A DNA stretch of 64,000 nucleotides from Pedobacter jeongneungensis (GCF_000633455.1 NZ_AYMG01000039.1:1-64000), one strand, 5' to 3'; shown: positions 26,727 to 35,586, counted from the stretch's first letter. The notes: a model not told the origin generated them from the sequence alone. Program-made: numbers and translations.

Positions 26727-28466
26727 CTATTCCCAGCCCGGATTTTGGGTTAAAGCCCCTTTACTTTTGTAAATTTCGGCTCTGGGGATTGGGTAAAGAT
26801 TTTGCGCCTCTGTCCAGCTTTTTTGAAAGGTTGGGCCAAGCACTATCGGGCTATAGGTAAAACTGCCATTGCTGTTTTTTACCACATCCATACCTTTCAT
26901 CGGAACAGCGATGGTTTGTGCACCGATCTTCCAGCGCATAATATCGTACCAACGGTGATCTTCAAAAGCCAACTCTATAGCGCGTTCATGTCTGATCGCT
27001 ATGCGCATTTCATCCTGTGTCATATTTGCTTTCAAACCAAAAAGACCCGTACCTTCCTGAATTCCAGCACGCTTACGCAGGTCAGTAAGAACTTTATAAA
27101 CTGTAGCGTCTCCAACAGTGTAGTTTGCTTCATTCTGTGCTTCTGCATAATTCAGCAATATTTCGCCATAACGGAAATAGAGGTAGTTTAGTAAAGTTGT
27201 ACTTCCGCCAACAGTCCTGTACACTTCTGGCCAGTATTTTTTGCAATAGTAACGCGTTGCAGTATAAGTAATGGTTGTACTGTAATCTTTACCATATAAT
27301 GTTTTACCATTAGCATCTGTGGTGGTCCACATTTCGATTTTTCTACCCTGCCAGGCTAAATCGTTATAAATAATGTTATTATAAAAACGTGGCTCACGGT
27401 TTAAATAAGGCTTTTGCGGATCGTAACCAGAAGTAGGATCGGTTATGGCTTTACCGTTGGCCATTTCGTACATATCTACGTGGTTTTGAGTAGGATTCAT
27501 TTGTCCCTGAGCACCACCGGAACCAGGCGACATCGAAAAATCCTGCATCATCTCTCCAGCTAAAGGTGTAGGGCCTTTAATCCGCATCATGATATATTCT
27601 GGTGAGTTTGGAAGATTTAACAAATCGCCATAAGTGGCTTGTAGCGAATACGCTTGTTTAGCCAAACCATCAACGCCTTTCATTACTTCGGCAGCAGCAG
27701 TAGCAGCAGCCTGCCATTTGGTTTTATCGTTATTTGGATTATTTAACGGACTTGCAGCATACAATAATACGCGTGCTTTTAATGCCAGCGTAGCACCAAG
27801 TGTTGGGCGGCCGTAATTAGAAGCACCATAATCCGTATCAGTGCCCAGTTTGGTAAGTGCAACTTCAATATCTTTTAGGATAAAATCAGTTACCTGGGCA
27901 AAAGAACTCCTTGGGATACTGTTCATATCATCAGTTACCGCATACACCTTATCTATAATGGGTACGCCACCAAACCTTTTGGTTAGCTCGAAATAAGATA
28001 ATGCACGCAGGAAGCGCATTTCGCCTTCTACACGTTTGGCATCAAAAATTGGAACGGAAGCATTTGGAGATGGAGGTACCTCTCCTATCCTGGCCAGCAT
28101 TTTATTTTCTACAGCAATGCCTGCGTACATCAATTTCCATACGCCATAAATATCGTTTAGCGATGGTCCGTTAGAATGATCATGGTATAAACCTCTGTTC
28201 AAAGAAGTTACCGAACCTTCCGAGTTTCCTGAAACGGCCTCATCAGAAGCCTGAGCGGTACAGCCCCGGTGATCGTTAAAACGCACATATTTGGTAATGA
28301 CATAGTTGTAAGCATTATCGGCAAATCTTGCGGCCAATGCGGGATCTGCAAAAATATCATCCTCACTAATGGCAACTCCCGGCGTACGTTCTAAATAATC
28401 TTTTTTACAAGAAAAAGAGATGAGCGTTAATAAAAGAATTGCTGTAAATATTTTATAATTTTTCAT
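26727..28466 (-). CDS. SusD-family outer-membrane glycan-binding lipoprotein (pair 1)
   Basis: A 579-residue RagB/SusD protein with a lipoprotein signal (LTLISFSCKKDYLE, Cys about 20) and the same helical scaffold landmarks as its paralogue: FLRALSYFELTKRFGG, LALKARVLLYAASPLNNP, YFRYGEILLNYAEAQNE, RHERAIELAFEDHRWYDIMRWK and the C-terminal LTQNPGWE. It partners the SusC1 transporter. The Trp-containing C-terminus and the different middle region suggest a ligand specificity distinct from SusD2. It follows the hairpin in the susC1-susD1 spacer by 25 bases. Confidence 0.95.
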   Translation of the reverse strand: MKNYKIFTAILLLTLISFSCKKDYLERTPGVAISEDDIFADPALAARFADNAYNYVITKYVRFNDHRGCTAQASDEAVSGNSEGSVTSLNRGLYHDHSNGPSLNDIYGVWKLMYAGIAVENKMLARIGEVPPSPNASVPIFDAKRVEGEMRFLRALSYFELTKRFGGVPIIDKVYAVTDDMNSIPRSSFAQVTDFILKDIEVALTKLGTDTDYGASNYGRPTLGATLALKARVLLYAASPLNNPNNDKTKWQAAATAAAEVMKGVDGLAKQAYSLQATYGDLLNLPNSPEYIMMRIKGPTPLAGEMMQDFSMSPGSGGAQGQMNPTQNHVDMYEMANGKAITDPTSGYDPQKPYLNREPRFYNNIIYNDLAWQGRKIEMWTTTDANGKTLYGKDYSTTITYTATRYYCKKYWPEVYRTVGGSTTLLNYLYFRYGEILLNYAEAQNEANYTVGDATVYKVLTDLRKRAGIQEGTGLFGLKANMTQDEMRIAIRHERAIELAFEDHRWYDIMRWKIGAQTIAVPMKGMDVVKNSNGSFTYSPIVLGPTFQKSWTEAQNLYPIPRAEIYKSKGALTQNPGWE

Positions 28467-28491
28467 TTGCTTATATTTTTTTTTAGCGGCG

Positions 28492-28552
28492 ATGAAGCGA
28501 TCATGAGCATATTAATTACTGTTTGAGAGCGGCATGCTCATGATGGTTTCAT
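28492..28552 (-). promoter_or_regulatory. susC1-susD1 intergenic RNA hairpin
   Basis: In the transcript, arms 28552-28534 and 28510-28492 pair at 17 of 19 positions around a 23-base loop. It starts six bases after the susC1 stop codon and ends 25 bases before the susD1 ATG. The base of the stem (AUGAAACCAUCAUGA ... UCAUGAU-GCUUCAU) is shared with the hairpin of pair 2, including the same two interior mismatch positions. Confidence 0.75.
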
Positions 28553-28558
28553 TTTTTC

Positions 28559-31500
28559 TTAGAATTGAACGTTTAAACCAAAATTGTAAACCTTTGATGT
28601 TGGATAAATCGATTGCAATGGAAAAGCAGTATTAATGGTGTTTACATTTTCAGGATCTGTATAAAATTTATACTTCGTCCAGGTGTAAAGATTCTGCCCC
28701 TGTACAAAAACCCTCACGTTGCTTAACTTTAATGCTGTGGCCCACTCTTTAGGTAAGTTCCACGCAAATTCTACGTTTCTGATTTTTAAATAAGAAGAAT
28801 TTTGCAAAGTGAAATCGTTTAAAGCATAGTTTAAAGATGCTGTTCCTCTTGCATGTATCACCGGCCAGGTTGCGGTTGATGCAGTTGCAGGTGTCCACGA
28901 ATCGAGCATAAAAGGATACATTTGCTGCCCATTGTTCTGTTCGTTCAAAATAACATTCGAGCTTACGTTTCCAACGCCCTGAAATAATACAGAAAACGAA
29001 AATCCTTTGTACAAAATACGTGGGCTAGCACTATACACATACTCAGGCGTATTGGTATGGCCAATAGCTTGCTGATCTAAACTGGTAATAATCCCATCGC
29101 CATCTAAATCTTTAAATTTTAAATCTCCGGGAATTGGTGAATAACCCTGTAATTTTGGAGAAGCGGCAATATCGGCTGCCGATTGGAAGAAACCATCTGT
29201 TACATATCCAAAAAACTGGCCAACACTGGTTCCCTTTCTTACCAATGATGGAGGTAAACCATCTGGTTCATCATTTTCTACAATCCTGTTTTTAGCATAA
29301 CTTAACTGGGCGTTTAAACCAAGTGTTACACTTCCAACCTGTTTCTGGTAATCAAGTTCAACCTCGTAACCTTTGTTGTAAACAATACCTTTGTTGAAAT
29401 TCGGATAGGTATGTCCATAAAGGGCAGAACCACTTAAAGATGGTGTTAAGATATCTCTTCTGGTTTCGTCGAATAAATCAACCGTTACTCTTAAGTTATC
29501 TTTAAATAAACGGGCTTCAAAACCAATGTTACGTTTAGTACCTGTCTCCCATGTTACTATCGGGTTTCCAAGATCGTTTCCGGTTGCACCAAAAAACTGT
29601 GGATCCCTGATCAGAATGGTTGGATAATTGGTAATGGAATTTGGATTTCCGAATGGCGCTACCTGACCACCCGCTGTAGTAGTGGTATAAGTAGAATAAC
29701 TGGTTAAGAACAAGAAACGGCTATCCGAAATCCTGTCGTTACCTACTAAACCATAACTACCCCTGATTTTTAAATAAGATAGAATATCATTCTTTTTCCA
29801 AAAAGGCTCATTAGTTAAAGTCCAGCCCGCTGATATAGCCGGGAAGAAGCCATAACGCAAACCCTGGGCAAAATTTTCTGATCCGTTGTAAGAAGCATTA
29901 AACTCTGCGAAATAACGTTCGTTATAATTATAGGCCACACGGCTGGCAATACCTTGTGATGCTTTTGGAGGCGCGGTAAATGCCGTAGTACCAGTTGATT
30001 TGATTAATTGCCTTGTACCCAGTAATAAGGCACTAACATTGTGTTTTCCAAAATCGCGGTTATAATCAAAGCCCGCTTGTAGATTCATATTGGTACTGCC
30101 TTCAGTTACACCGCCATCTTGTACGGCACCTAAAGGCTCATCACGGTTACGCGTATCAGTTGATAAAGTTGCTTCGCCAGTAGCCGGATTATACACATAA
30201 GCAGCCCAGTTGGCATTTCTTCTTTCGGTATTGTTATAATAAGAATCGTAACCAAATACTGTTTTAAAGCCTAATCCTTTAGTAATGAAACCTAATTTAT
30301 AATTCAGGTTAAATGTACTTTCAATGGTGTTATTATCATCGTTACGTGTTCCAAAACGTGTTAAAACCGCATAAGGATTCCAGATATTGGTACCCACATT
30401 CGGGTTGGCCGTTATCCTCCCGTCAGGTAAAGTAACCGGATAGGCATAAGCCGGAACCTGCAGAATACGCGAAATCATCCCTTCAATCGTATCGTAAGAA
30501 AATGCAGAAGAAGACCTTAAACCTGCAGGCTGATAACGATCAGCAAAACGCCCGCCTAGTTTAATCCCAACAGTAAAGTCTTTGTTAAGGGTTAAATCTA
30601 CGTTCGAACGGAAATTATAACGGTTATAATTTGGTACGGTATTAATTCCGTAAGGTGAGTCGAACTTCTTGAAAATCCCGTCCTGAAAAGCATAACCAGC
30701 CGAAACAAAGTATTTGGCAATTTTAGTTCCGCCATTGATATTGATATTATGCTGTGTTTGTGAATAATATTTTTTGGTTAAATAATCAAACCATTGCACA
30801 TCAGGATAACCAATCGGGTCTGATTTGTCCCTGAATTTCTGTATCTCCGCGTCAGTAAAAAATGCAGGTTTACCATCGTTTAGGTAAGATTGATTTAACA
30901 AAGTGGCACTTTCCAAAGCCGGAAGTCCAATGGCCAAACCAGTATAGGTTTGTAGTGCATAATTACCTGTGTAAGTTACTTTTGGCGCACCAATTTTTCC
31001 TTGTTTTGTGGTAATCACAATGATACCGTTAGCGCCGCGGATACCATAAATGGCCGTAGAAGCCGCATCTTTTAACACGGTAATGGTTTCAATTTCGCTG
31101 GCATCCACATCTGAGAAACTCGGACGTTCAACCCCATCAACCACTACAATTGCAGCGTTATTGGCACCATAGGTGGCCACTCCCCTAACTTTTAACTGGG
31201 CACCATCTGCCCCCGGCTGGCCACTCGTTTGAACAGCCAATAAACCCGGTAAACGACCTATTAAACTATTGGTTGGGTTTGGCGTGGGCGATTTCATGAT
31301 CTCTTCAGAGTTGATCTGTGCAATGGCTCCTGTTAAGGTAGATTTTTTCTGTGCGCCATAACCAACCACTACAACTTCATCCAGCCCCTGAGAGTTATCT
31401 TCGAGCAGGATGGTTAAGCTGCTTTTGCTATTTACAGCAACCTCTTTGTTAATGTATCCAATATAAGTAAAGGTTAATGTTGCATTTTCTGCTGCCTTAA

Positions 31501-31744
31501 TTGAAAATTTACCGTCATTATCGGTTACTGCGCCTGTTGTAGTACCTTTAACCCTTACACTTACACCCGGCAAGGTAATTCCTTTACTATCTTTTACCGT
31601 ACCCGTTACTGTTCCCTGCGCAAAAGCAGTAAAGGAAGAACTGATCAGAAAAAGAAAAGTTAAGATATAAAGCATTTTATTCCATTGAATTTTCTCAAAT
31701 CCAATGCAGGTAAAAGTCTTCTTCAAATTGTAAAGTCTATCCAT
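28559..31744 (-). CDS. SusC-family TonB-dependent outer-membrane transporter (pair 1)
   Basis: A 1061-residue SusC/RagA protein and the first gene of the PUL operon. The N-terminus is long (about 24 residues before the hydrophobic signal core MLYILTFLFLISSSFTAFAQ), then the regulatory-like beta domain (TVTGTVKDSKGITLPGVSVRVKG), the TonB-box region EVVVVGYGAQKKSTLTGAI, a plug with the standard YGIRGANGIIVITTKQG, and a barrel ending in KVYNFGLNVQF. It moves oligosaccharides across the outer membrane with SusD1. An in-frame ATG at codon 24 would give a conventional signal peptide, so the start is not certain. The upstream 472 bp to the divergent lacI gene should hold the PUL promoter; I could not pick one. 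Confidence 0.95.
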   Translation of the reverse strand: MDRLYNLKKTFTCIGFEKIQWNKMLYILTFLFLISSSFTAFAQGTVTGTVKDSKGITLPGVSVRVKGTTTGAVTDNDGKFSIKAAENATLTFTYIGYINKEVAVNSKSSLTILLEDNSQGLDEVVVVGYGAQKKSTLTGAIAQINSEEIMKSPTPNPTNSLIGRLPGLLAVQTSGQPGADGAQLKVRGVATYGANNAAIVVVDGVERPSFSDVDASEIETITVLKDAASTAIYGIRGANGIIVITTKQGKIGAPKVTYTGNYALQTYTGLAIGLPALESATLLNQSYLNDGKPAFFTDAEIQKFRDKSDPIGYPDVQWFDYLTKKYYSQTQHNININGGTKIAKYFVSAGYAFQDGIFKKFDSPYGINTVPNYNRYNFRSNVDLTLNKDFTVGIKLGGRFADRYQPAGLRSSSAFSYDTIEGMISRILQVPAYAYPVTLPDGRITANPNVGTNIWNPYAVLTRFGTRNDDNNTIESTFNLNYKLGFITKGLGFKTVFGYDSYYNNTERRNANWAAYVYNPATGEATLSTDTRNRDEPLGAVQDGGVTEGSTNMNLQAGFDYNRDFGKHNVSALLLGTRQLIKSTGTTAFTAPPKASQGIASRVAYNYNERYFAEFNASYNGSENFAQGLRYGFFPAISAGWTLTNEPFWKKNDILSYLKIRGSYGLVGNDRISDSRFLFLTSYSTYTTTTAGGQVAPFGNPNSITNYPTILIRDPQFFGATGNDLGNPIVTWETGTKRNIGFEARLFKDNLRVTVDLFDETRRDILTPSLSGSALYGHTYPNFNKGIVYNKGYEVELDYQKQVGSVTLGLNAQLSYAKNRIVENDEPDGLPPSLVRKGTSVGQFFGYVTDGFFQSAADIAASPKLQGYSPIPGDLKFKDLDGDGIITSLDQQAIGHTNTPEYVYSASPRILYKGFSFSVLFQGVGNVSSNVILNEQNNGQQMYPFMLDSWTPATASTATWPVIHARGTASLNYALNDFTLQNSSYLKIRNVEFAWNLPKEWATALKLSNVRVFVQGQNLYTWTKYKFYTDPENVNTINTAFPLQSIYPTSKVYNFGLNVQF

Positions 31745-32157
31745 AATTGTTATAAAAAATTAAGTCTATTCGGTTAAAATTTAATGTTTAGTTAATAGTC
31801 AGACAGGTAGATTTACGTGGGTAAATCCATTAAGTCTATTCAAAATGTGTATATCATATTGCCTTTCAGGAATCAGATCGGCGTGGTAGAGGAAGACAGC
31901 GGTTAATTTAAGCTAGGCATCCTGAGGATTGTAAGATTTTGTCTTAAAAGCGTAACATTTTGGAGGCAAAGCGAAATTCGTTCCTCCAGCTAATCCTGAT
32001 ACTCCGGTATAAGCCCTTTTTAAACTGAAGCAAGTGTGAGATGATTTCATCATGTTTATTTGGTTAGTTTGTGTTAGTGGTAACGAATTTAGAAAAGCTT
32101 AAAAGATAAAAGTGTTTTTAAATAGCCTAAAACGCTATAAAATCCACTGAAACTACA
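31745..32157. other. Long divergent intergenic region between susC1 and the lacI-type gene
   Basis: No gene seen. It should carry the PUL promoter on the minus strand. ATTAAGTCTATTC occurs twice as a direct repeat (31759-31771 and 31829-31841, 70 bp apart), and AAGTCTAT occurs once more at the susC1 start. No clear TANNTTTG box could be found on the minus strand, so the transcription start is unknown. Confidence 0.5.
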
Positions 32158-32173
32158 TTTCAAACGTTTGAAA
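32158..32173. promoter_or_regulatory. Perfect 16-bp palindrome, probable LacI-family operator
   Basis: TTTCAAACGTTTGAAA is a perfect palindrome with the central CG typical of LacI/GalR-family operators. It lies 43 bp before the ATG of the lacI-type gene. Its TTTG half could also serve as the -33 box of that gene, with TATCTATG 21 bases later as a weak -7 box, which would fit autorepression. Whether it also acts on the PUL promoter, whose gene begins 414 bp away, is open. Confidence 0.65.
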
Positions 32174-32216
32174 TAATTAGATTTTTTTTCTTATCTATGC
32201 ATAGAGATTGGAAAAG

Positions 32217-33236
32217 ATGACGAACAATACCCCTGTTACACTAAAGTTCTTGGCTGAAAAGTTAAAGATGTCAGTATCAACAGTATCAAAAGCCCTTAAT
32301 AACTACCCCACCATTAACGAGTACACTAAGAAACGTGTACAGGAAATGGCTAGCGATCTGCATTTTACACCAAATAAATCGGCCATTAACTTAAAAGAAA
32401 AAAAGTCGCGGATTATCGGTATTATCTTACCCAACCTTTTAGATCACTTCTTTACACGCAGCATTTATGGTGTAGAACAATTTGCTACACAGAATGGATA
32501 TAATGTGATCATCAGTCAATCGCACGACGATTTAGAAAAAGAGATTCAATCGGCAAACATGTTGTTAAGGAGCCGTGTTGATGGTTTAATTGTAGCCATC
32601 TCAAAAAATACGCAGGATTTTGCCCACCTGGATCAGTTCGAAAATATGGGCATCCCGGTAGTTTATTATACCCGAAACCCGAGTTTCAATTTAAGTTGCC
32701 ATAAAGTATTGGGCAATACTTTTCAGGGTTGCTATCAGGCTACCAAATTTTTGATTGACAGAGGTCATAAAAAGATCGCCTACCTTGGCGGACCGAAAAT
32801 GATCAACTTTACGCACGACCGTTTCAATGGTTATATCAATGCATTAAAAGATAATCAGCTACCTTTTTCAGCCGAACTGGTAGCTTATACCGATTTTGAT
32901 AAAGAAAACACAATTTCAGCAATCAAGAATCTTTTTGCCAATCCGGAAAATATGCCTACCGCCCTTGTGGCCTTTAAAGAGCCTATTTTATTTGATGCGA
33001 TAAAATATCTGAGATCAATCAATCATCCTAAATTTAACGAAATCGAATGTATCGGTTTTGGCAATACTTCATTTATCAGCTATCTCGATTCGCCGCCTAT
33101 AGCTTCGATAGAAGAAAATCCTGAATCAGTAGGCGAAAACGCAATAAAGCTATTGCTTCAGCTGATCAATAAAGAAATCGACATCCAGAACTACCAAAAA
33201 GTAATGGTAGATTGTAAGTTGATTGTGCACGGGTAA
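32217..33236 (+). CDS. LacI-family transcriptional regulator of the PUL (probable)
   Basis: A 339-residue LacI/GalR regulator. The N-terminal helix-turn-helix with hinge is TLKFLAEKLKMSVSTVSKAL to about residue 53, and the rest is a periplasmic-binding-protein-like sensor (IIGIILPNLLDHFFTRSIYGVE, DGLIVAIS, KIAYLGGP). It is divergent from a 15-gene glycan locus that has no HTCS, ECF-sigma or AraC regulator, so it is the natural candidate controller, sensing a cytoplasmic sugar or uronate intermediate. A TTG three codons upstream is also in frame; I prefer the ATG. A perfect palindrome just upstream suggests autoregulation. The effector is unknown. Confidence 0.92.
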   Translation: MTNNTPVTLKFLAEKLKMSVSTVSKALNNYPTINEYTKKRVQEMASDLHFTPNKSAINLKEKKSRIIGIILPNLLDHFFTRSIYGVEQFATQNGYNVIISQSHDDLEKEIQSANMLLRSRVDGLIVAISKNTQDFAHLDQFENMGIPVVYYTRNPSFNLSCHKVLGNTFQGCYQATKFLIDRGHKKIAYLGGPKMINFTHDRFNGYINALKDNQLPFSAELVAYTDFDKENTISAIKNLFANPENMPTALVAFKEPILFDAIKYLRSINHPKFNEIECIGFGNTSFISYLDSPPIASIEENPESVGENAIKLLLQLINKEIDIQNYQKVMVDCKLIVHG

Positions 33237-33315
33237 ATGCGCGTAGCGTATAGCGGCTGGCGTGTAGCGTTTTAACCTACCTTATTAAAATCTGCGGAAA
33301 ACCATTTGCACCAAA

Positions 33316-33677
33316 CCTTAATCTTTCTTAACTCCTTAATGATAACAAAACCTTATTATAATTATTCAGCATTAAGAAGTTAAGGTAGTTAAGAAATTGT
33401 TGAGAAAACCTTAATCTTTCTTAACTCCTTAATGGTGACAAAAAACTTATTATAATTATTCAGCATTAAGAAGTTAAGGTAGTTAAGAAATTGTTGAGAA
33501 AACCTTAATCTTTCTTAACTCCTTAATGGTAACAAAACCTTAGTATAATTATTCAGCATTAAGAAGTTAAGGTAATTAAGAAATTGTTGAGAAAACCTTA
33601 ATCTTTCTTAACTCCTTAATGATAACAAAACCTTAGTATAATTATCCAGCATTAAGAAGTTAAGGTAGTTAAGAAAA
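33316..33677. repeat. Four tandem copies of a 93-bp repeat with internal inverted arms
   Basis: Units start near 33316, 33409, 33503 and 33596 (periods 93, 94, 93). Each contains CTTAACTCCTTAATG and, about 30 bases later, CATTAAGAAGTTAAG, which pair at 14 of 15 positions. Copies differ at a few bases (for example TTATTATAATT against TTAGTATAATT). There is no coding capacity. It fills the gap between the ends of the lacI-type and MFS genes. A short GCGTAGCGTATAGCGGCTGGCGTGTAGCG stretch precedes it at about 33242. Confidence 0.9.
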
Positions 33678-33694
33678 TCAAAAAAGCATATCAC

Positions 33695-34927
33695 CTAACT
33701 TCCTAATAAGGAAAATTTATTCTTCAATTGATTGCGATGATTTTCATTATAAACAAATGCTGCTACAATTAATAAACCGGCAACACCTTCAAAAGCCACA
33801 ACCACTTGCGTGCCGAAAAGATGCGCCAGATACCCCATTAATAAACTTCCGATCGGCAATACCCCCTGATAAGCCATGATATAATAGCTTAAAGTCCTCC
33901 CCCTCATTACATCATCAGCGTGCGTTTGCAGATAAGTATTGATAGATGAAGTTTGCGCCATTAAACCCAAAGCCGCTAATCCGGTACAGATTAAAGCCAA
34001 TATTAATGATGGAGATATCGCCAGCGCCACTACTGATATGGCCAATAAAATCCCCGACATCATCACGATTTTCTGTAAGTTTTGGCCAGCTTTTAAAGTG
34101 GCCATATAAATGGCTCCAAAAAATGCGCCAAATCCGGCCGCACTTTCGAACCAGCCAAAAGTAGTGGCATTTCCGTTAAATATATCTTTCGCAAATACAG
34201 GAAGCAAAGTGGTAAATGGAATGACCAATAAACTCGAAGCAGCCATCATCAACACCATAGAGGCCAGATCTGGAGATGATTTCAAATAATCATAACCCTT
34301 TTTAAGATCAATCCAGATATTTTCTTTAGATTTTTGATGTTCAGTCAGTTTTAATTTCATCATCACCATACAGCCCAGTACCGCGATAAAACTTATAAAG
34401 TTGATCAGAAAACAGATATCCTCGCCCAGGGTACTCAAAATTACCCCTGCCAGCGCGGGTCCAATCAACCTCGCCGCATTAAACATCGAAGAGTTAAGTG
34501 CAATGGCATTTGGTAAATCTTCTTTATCATCAATCAAATTTACCATTAGCGATTGTCGCGCCGTTACATCAAAAGCGTTTACCAGTCCCTGTACCAGCGA
34601 AAGCGCTGCAATCCAGAACATATCGTACACTTTAAACCAGATCATTAAAGCCAGGGCACCCGCCTGAAGCATCAGGATGATTTGGGTAATCACCAAAATT
34701 TTATACTTGTTATGCCTGTCAACATAGCTCCCCGCATAGGGAGCGAGCACCAATGAAGGGATTAAACTTAAAAATGTAATCAGCCCCAACAAAAATGCCG
34801 AACCTGTTAAACGATAAACCAACCAACTGATGGCCACGCGCTGCATCCATGTACCAATTAATGAAATGGCCTGACCTGTAAAAAATAACCTGTAATTATA
34901 ATGCCTTAGCGAACGAAAAATACTCAT
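33695..34927 (-). CDS. MFS transporter, EntS-like exporter family
   Basis: A 410-residue, 12-segment major facilitator protein of the MFS_3 / enterobactin-exporter-like group: it opens with FRSLRHYNYRLFFTGQAISLIGTWMQRVAISWLVYRL, typical of this family, and has the loop-2 motif YVDRHNKYK. Such proteins export small molecules, often siderophores or drugs. It is transcribed away from a MarR-type gene, and the two promoters carry almost the same operator sequence, so this exporter is almost certainly under MarR control and inducible by a compound it exports. The substrate cannot be named. Confidence 0.92.
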   Translation of the reverse strand: MSIFRSLRHYNYRLFFTGQAISLIGTWMQRVAISWLVYRLTGSAFLLGLITFLSLIPSLVLAPYAGSYVDRHNKYKILVITQIILMLQAGALALMIWFKVYDMFWIAALSLVQGLVNAFDVTARQSLMVNLIDDKEDLPNAIALNSSMFNAARLIGPALAGVILSTLGEDICFLINFISFIAVLGCMVMMKLKLTEHQKSKENIWIDLKKGYDYLKSSPDLASMVLMMAASSLLVIPFTTLLPVFAKDIFNGNATTFGWFESAAGFGAFFGAIYMATLKAGQNLQKIVMMSGILLAISVVALAISPSLILALICTGLAALGLMAQTSSINTYLQTHADDVMRGRTLSYYIMAYQGVLPIGSLLMGYLAHLFGTQVVVAFEGVAGLLIVAAFVYNENHRNQLKNKFSLLGS

Positions 34928-34937
34928 GTTTAAAATA

Positions 34938-34959
34938 GTAAAGTAACTTTACAAAAATA
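34938..34959 (-). promoter_or_regulatory. MFS gene promoter -7 box with MarR operator
   Basis: On the minus strand TATTTTTG (34959-34952, matching TANNTTTG) runs directly into GTAAAGTTACTTTAC (34952-34938), a 15-bp palindrome with one central base. The palindrome covers the expected transcription start, 11 bp before the ATG at 34927. The same arrangement is found in front of the MarR gene. Confidence 0.7.
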
Positions 34960-35068
34960 GAAAAATTTATCATAACCTTAAAATCAAAAAAGCCTACTTT
35001 TATCAGTTTAAAATCATAAATTAAAGATTTTATAAAATCAAGATCAGTTATGATTAAAAATAAAAGCT

Positions 35069-35090
35069 TATATTTGTAAAGTTTATTTAC
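35069..35090 (+). promoter_or_regulatory. marR-type gene promoter -7 box with MarR operator
   Basis: TATATTTG (35069-35076, a perfect TANNTTTG) runs directly into GTAAAGTTTATTTAC (35076-35090), 7 bp before the ATG. Of the 22 bases, 19 match the MFS-side module in sequence and layout. A -33 box is not obvious. The position fits repression of its own gene. Confidence 0.7.
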
Positions 35091-35097
35091 CATTAAT

Positions 35098-35541
35098 ATG
35101 CCTACTCAAACACAAGAGATTGCAGCCAGATTAAGAAGCACGGTTACCCGGCTAACCCGACAGTTGCGCAGACAGAACGTAAGTTCGGAGTTTAGCAATG
35201 CCGAGTTGTTAACCATGTCGCTGCTCGAACAACACGGTAAAATGTTATCGACAGAGCTTGCTGATATGGAAAGGGTATCTAAACAGGCGATTTCGCAGAT
35301 CATCAACCGTTTATTTGATGCAAAATGCGTGGAGCGCTTTCCGAGTGAAGAAGATAAACGGAAAATATTTATCGGTTTAACCAAACTGGGCGAAAAACAC
35401 ATCATTGCCAGCAGAAAAATCAAAGAAGAGTGGCTGGCACAAACATTGGAAAAAATATTTTCGTCAGAAGAGATTAACCTGATACAGGCTTTCCTCCCAC
35501 TCCTATCGCGCCTGGTAGAGCACAACGGCACAAGAATATAG
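35098..35541 (+). CDS. MarR-family transcriptional regulator
   Basis: A 147-residue winged-helix regulator: N-terminal dimerisation helix, then NAELLTMSLLEQHGKMLSTELADMERVSKQAISQIINRL (recognition helix) and the wing SEEDKRKIFIGLTKLGEKH, with the Asp-Lys-Arg of the wing intact. Typical MarR length. It is divergent from the MFS exporter gene with 170 bp between, and matched operator-like palindromes lie at both promoters. Likely a repressor released by a small aromatic or toxic ligand. Confidence 0.93.
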   Translation: MPTQTQEIAARLRSTVTRLTRQLRRQNVSSEFSNAELLTMSLLEQHGKMLSTELADMERVSKQAISQIINRLFDAKCVERFPSEEDKRKIFIGLTKLGEKHIIASRKIKEEWLAQTLEKIFSSEEINLIQAFLPLLSRLVEHNGTRI

Positions 35542-35586
35542 TTTTACTTTTTCATTCACCAAATAAGCCTTATCTTGCAGAAGAAT

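Noticed and set aside
33316..33677. Possible CRISPR array
   Set aside because: The 93-bp units are near-identical over their whole length; there are no unique spacers and no cas genes.
35106..35531. 141-codon antisense frame across the marR-type gene
   Set aside because: A shadow of the real gene; the plus-strand frame has clear MarR motifs.
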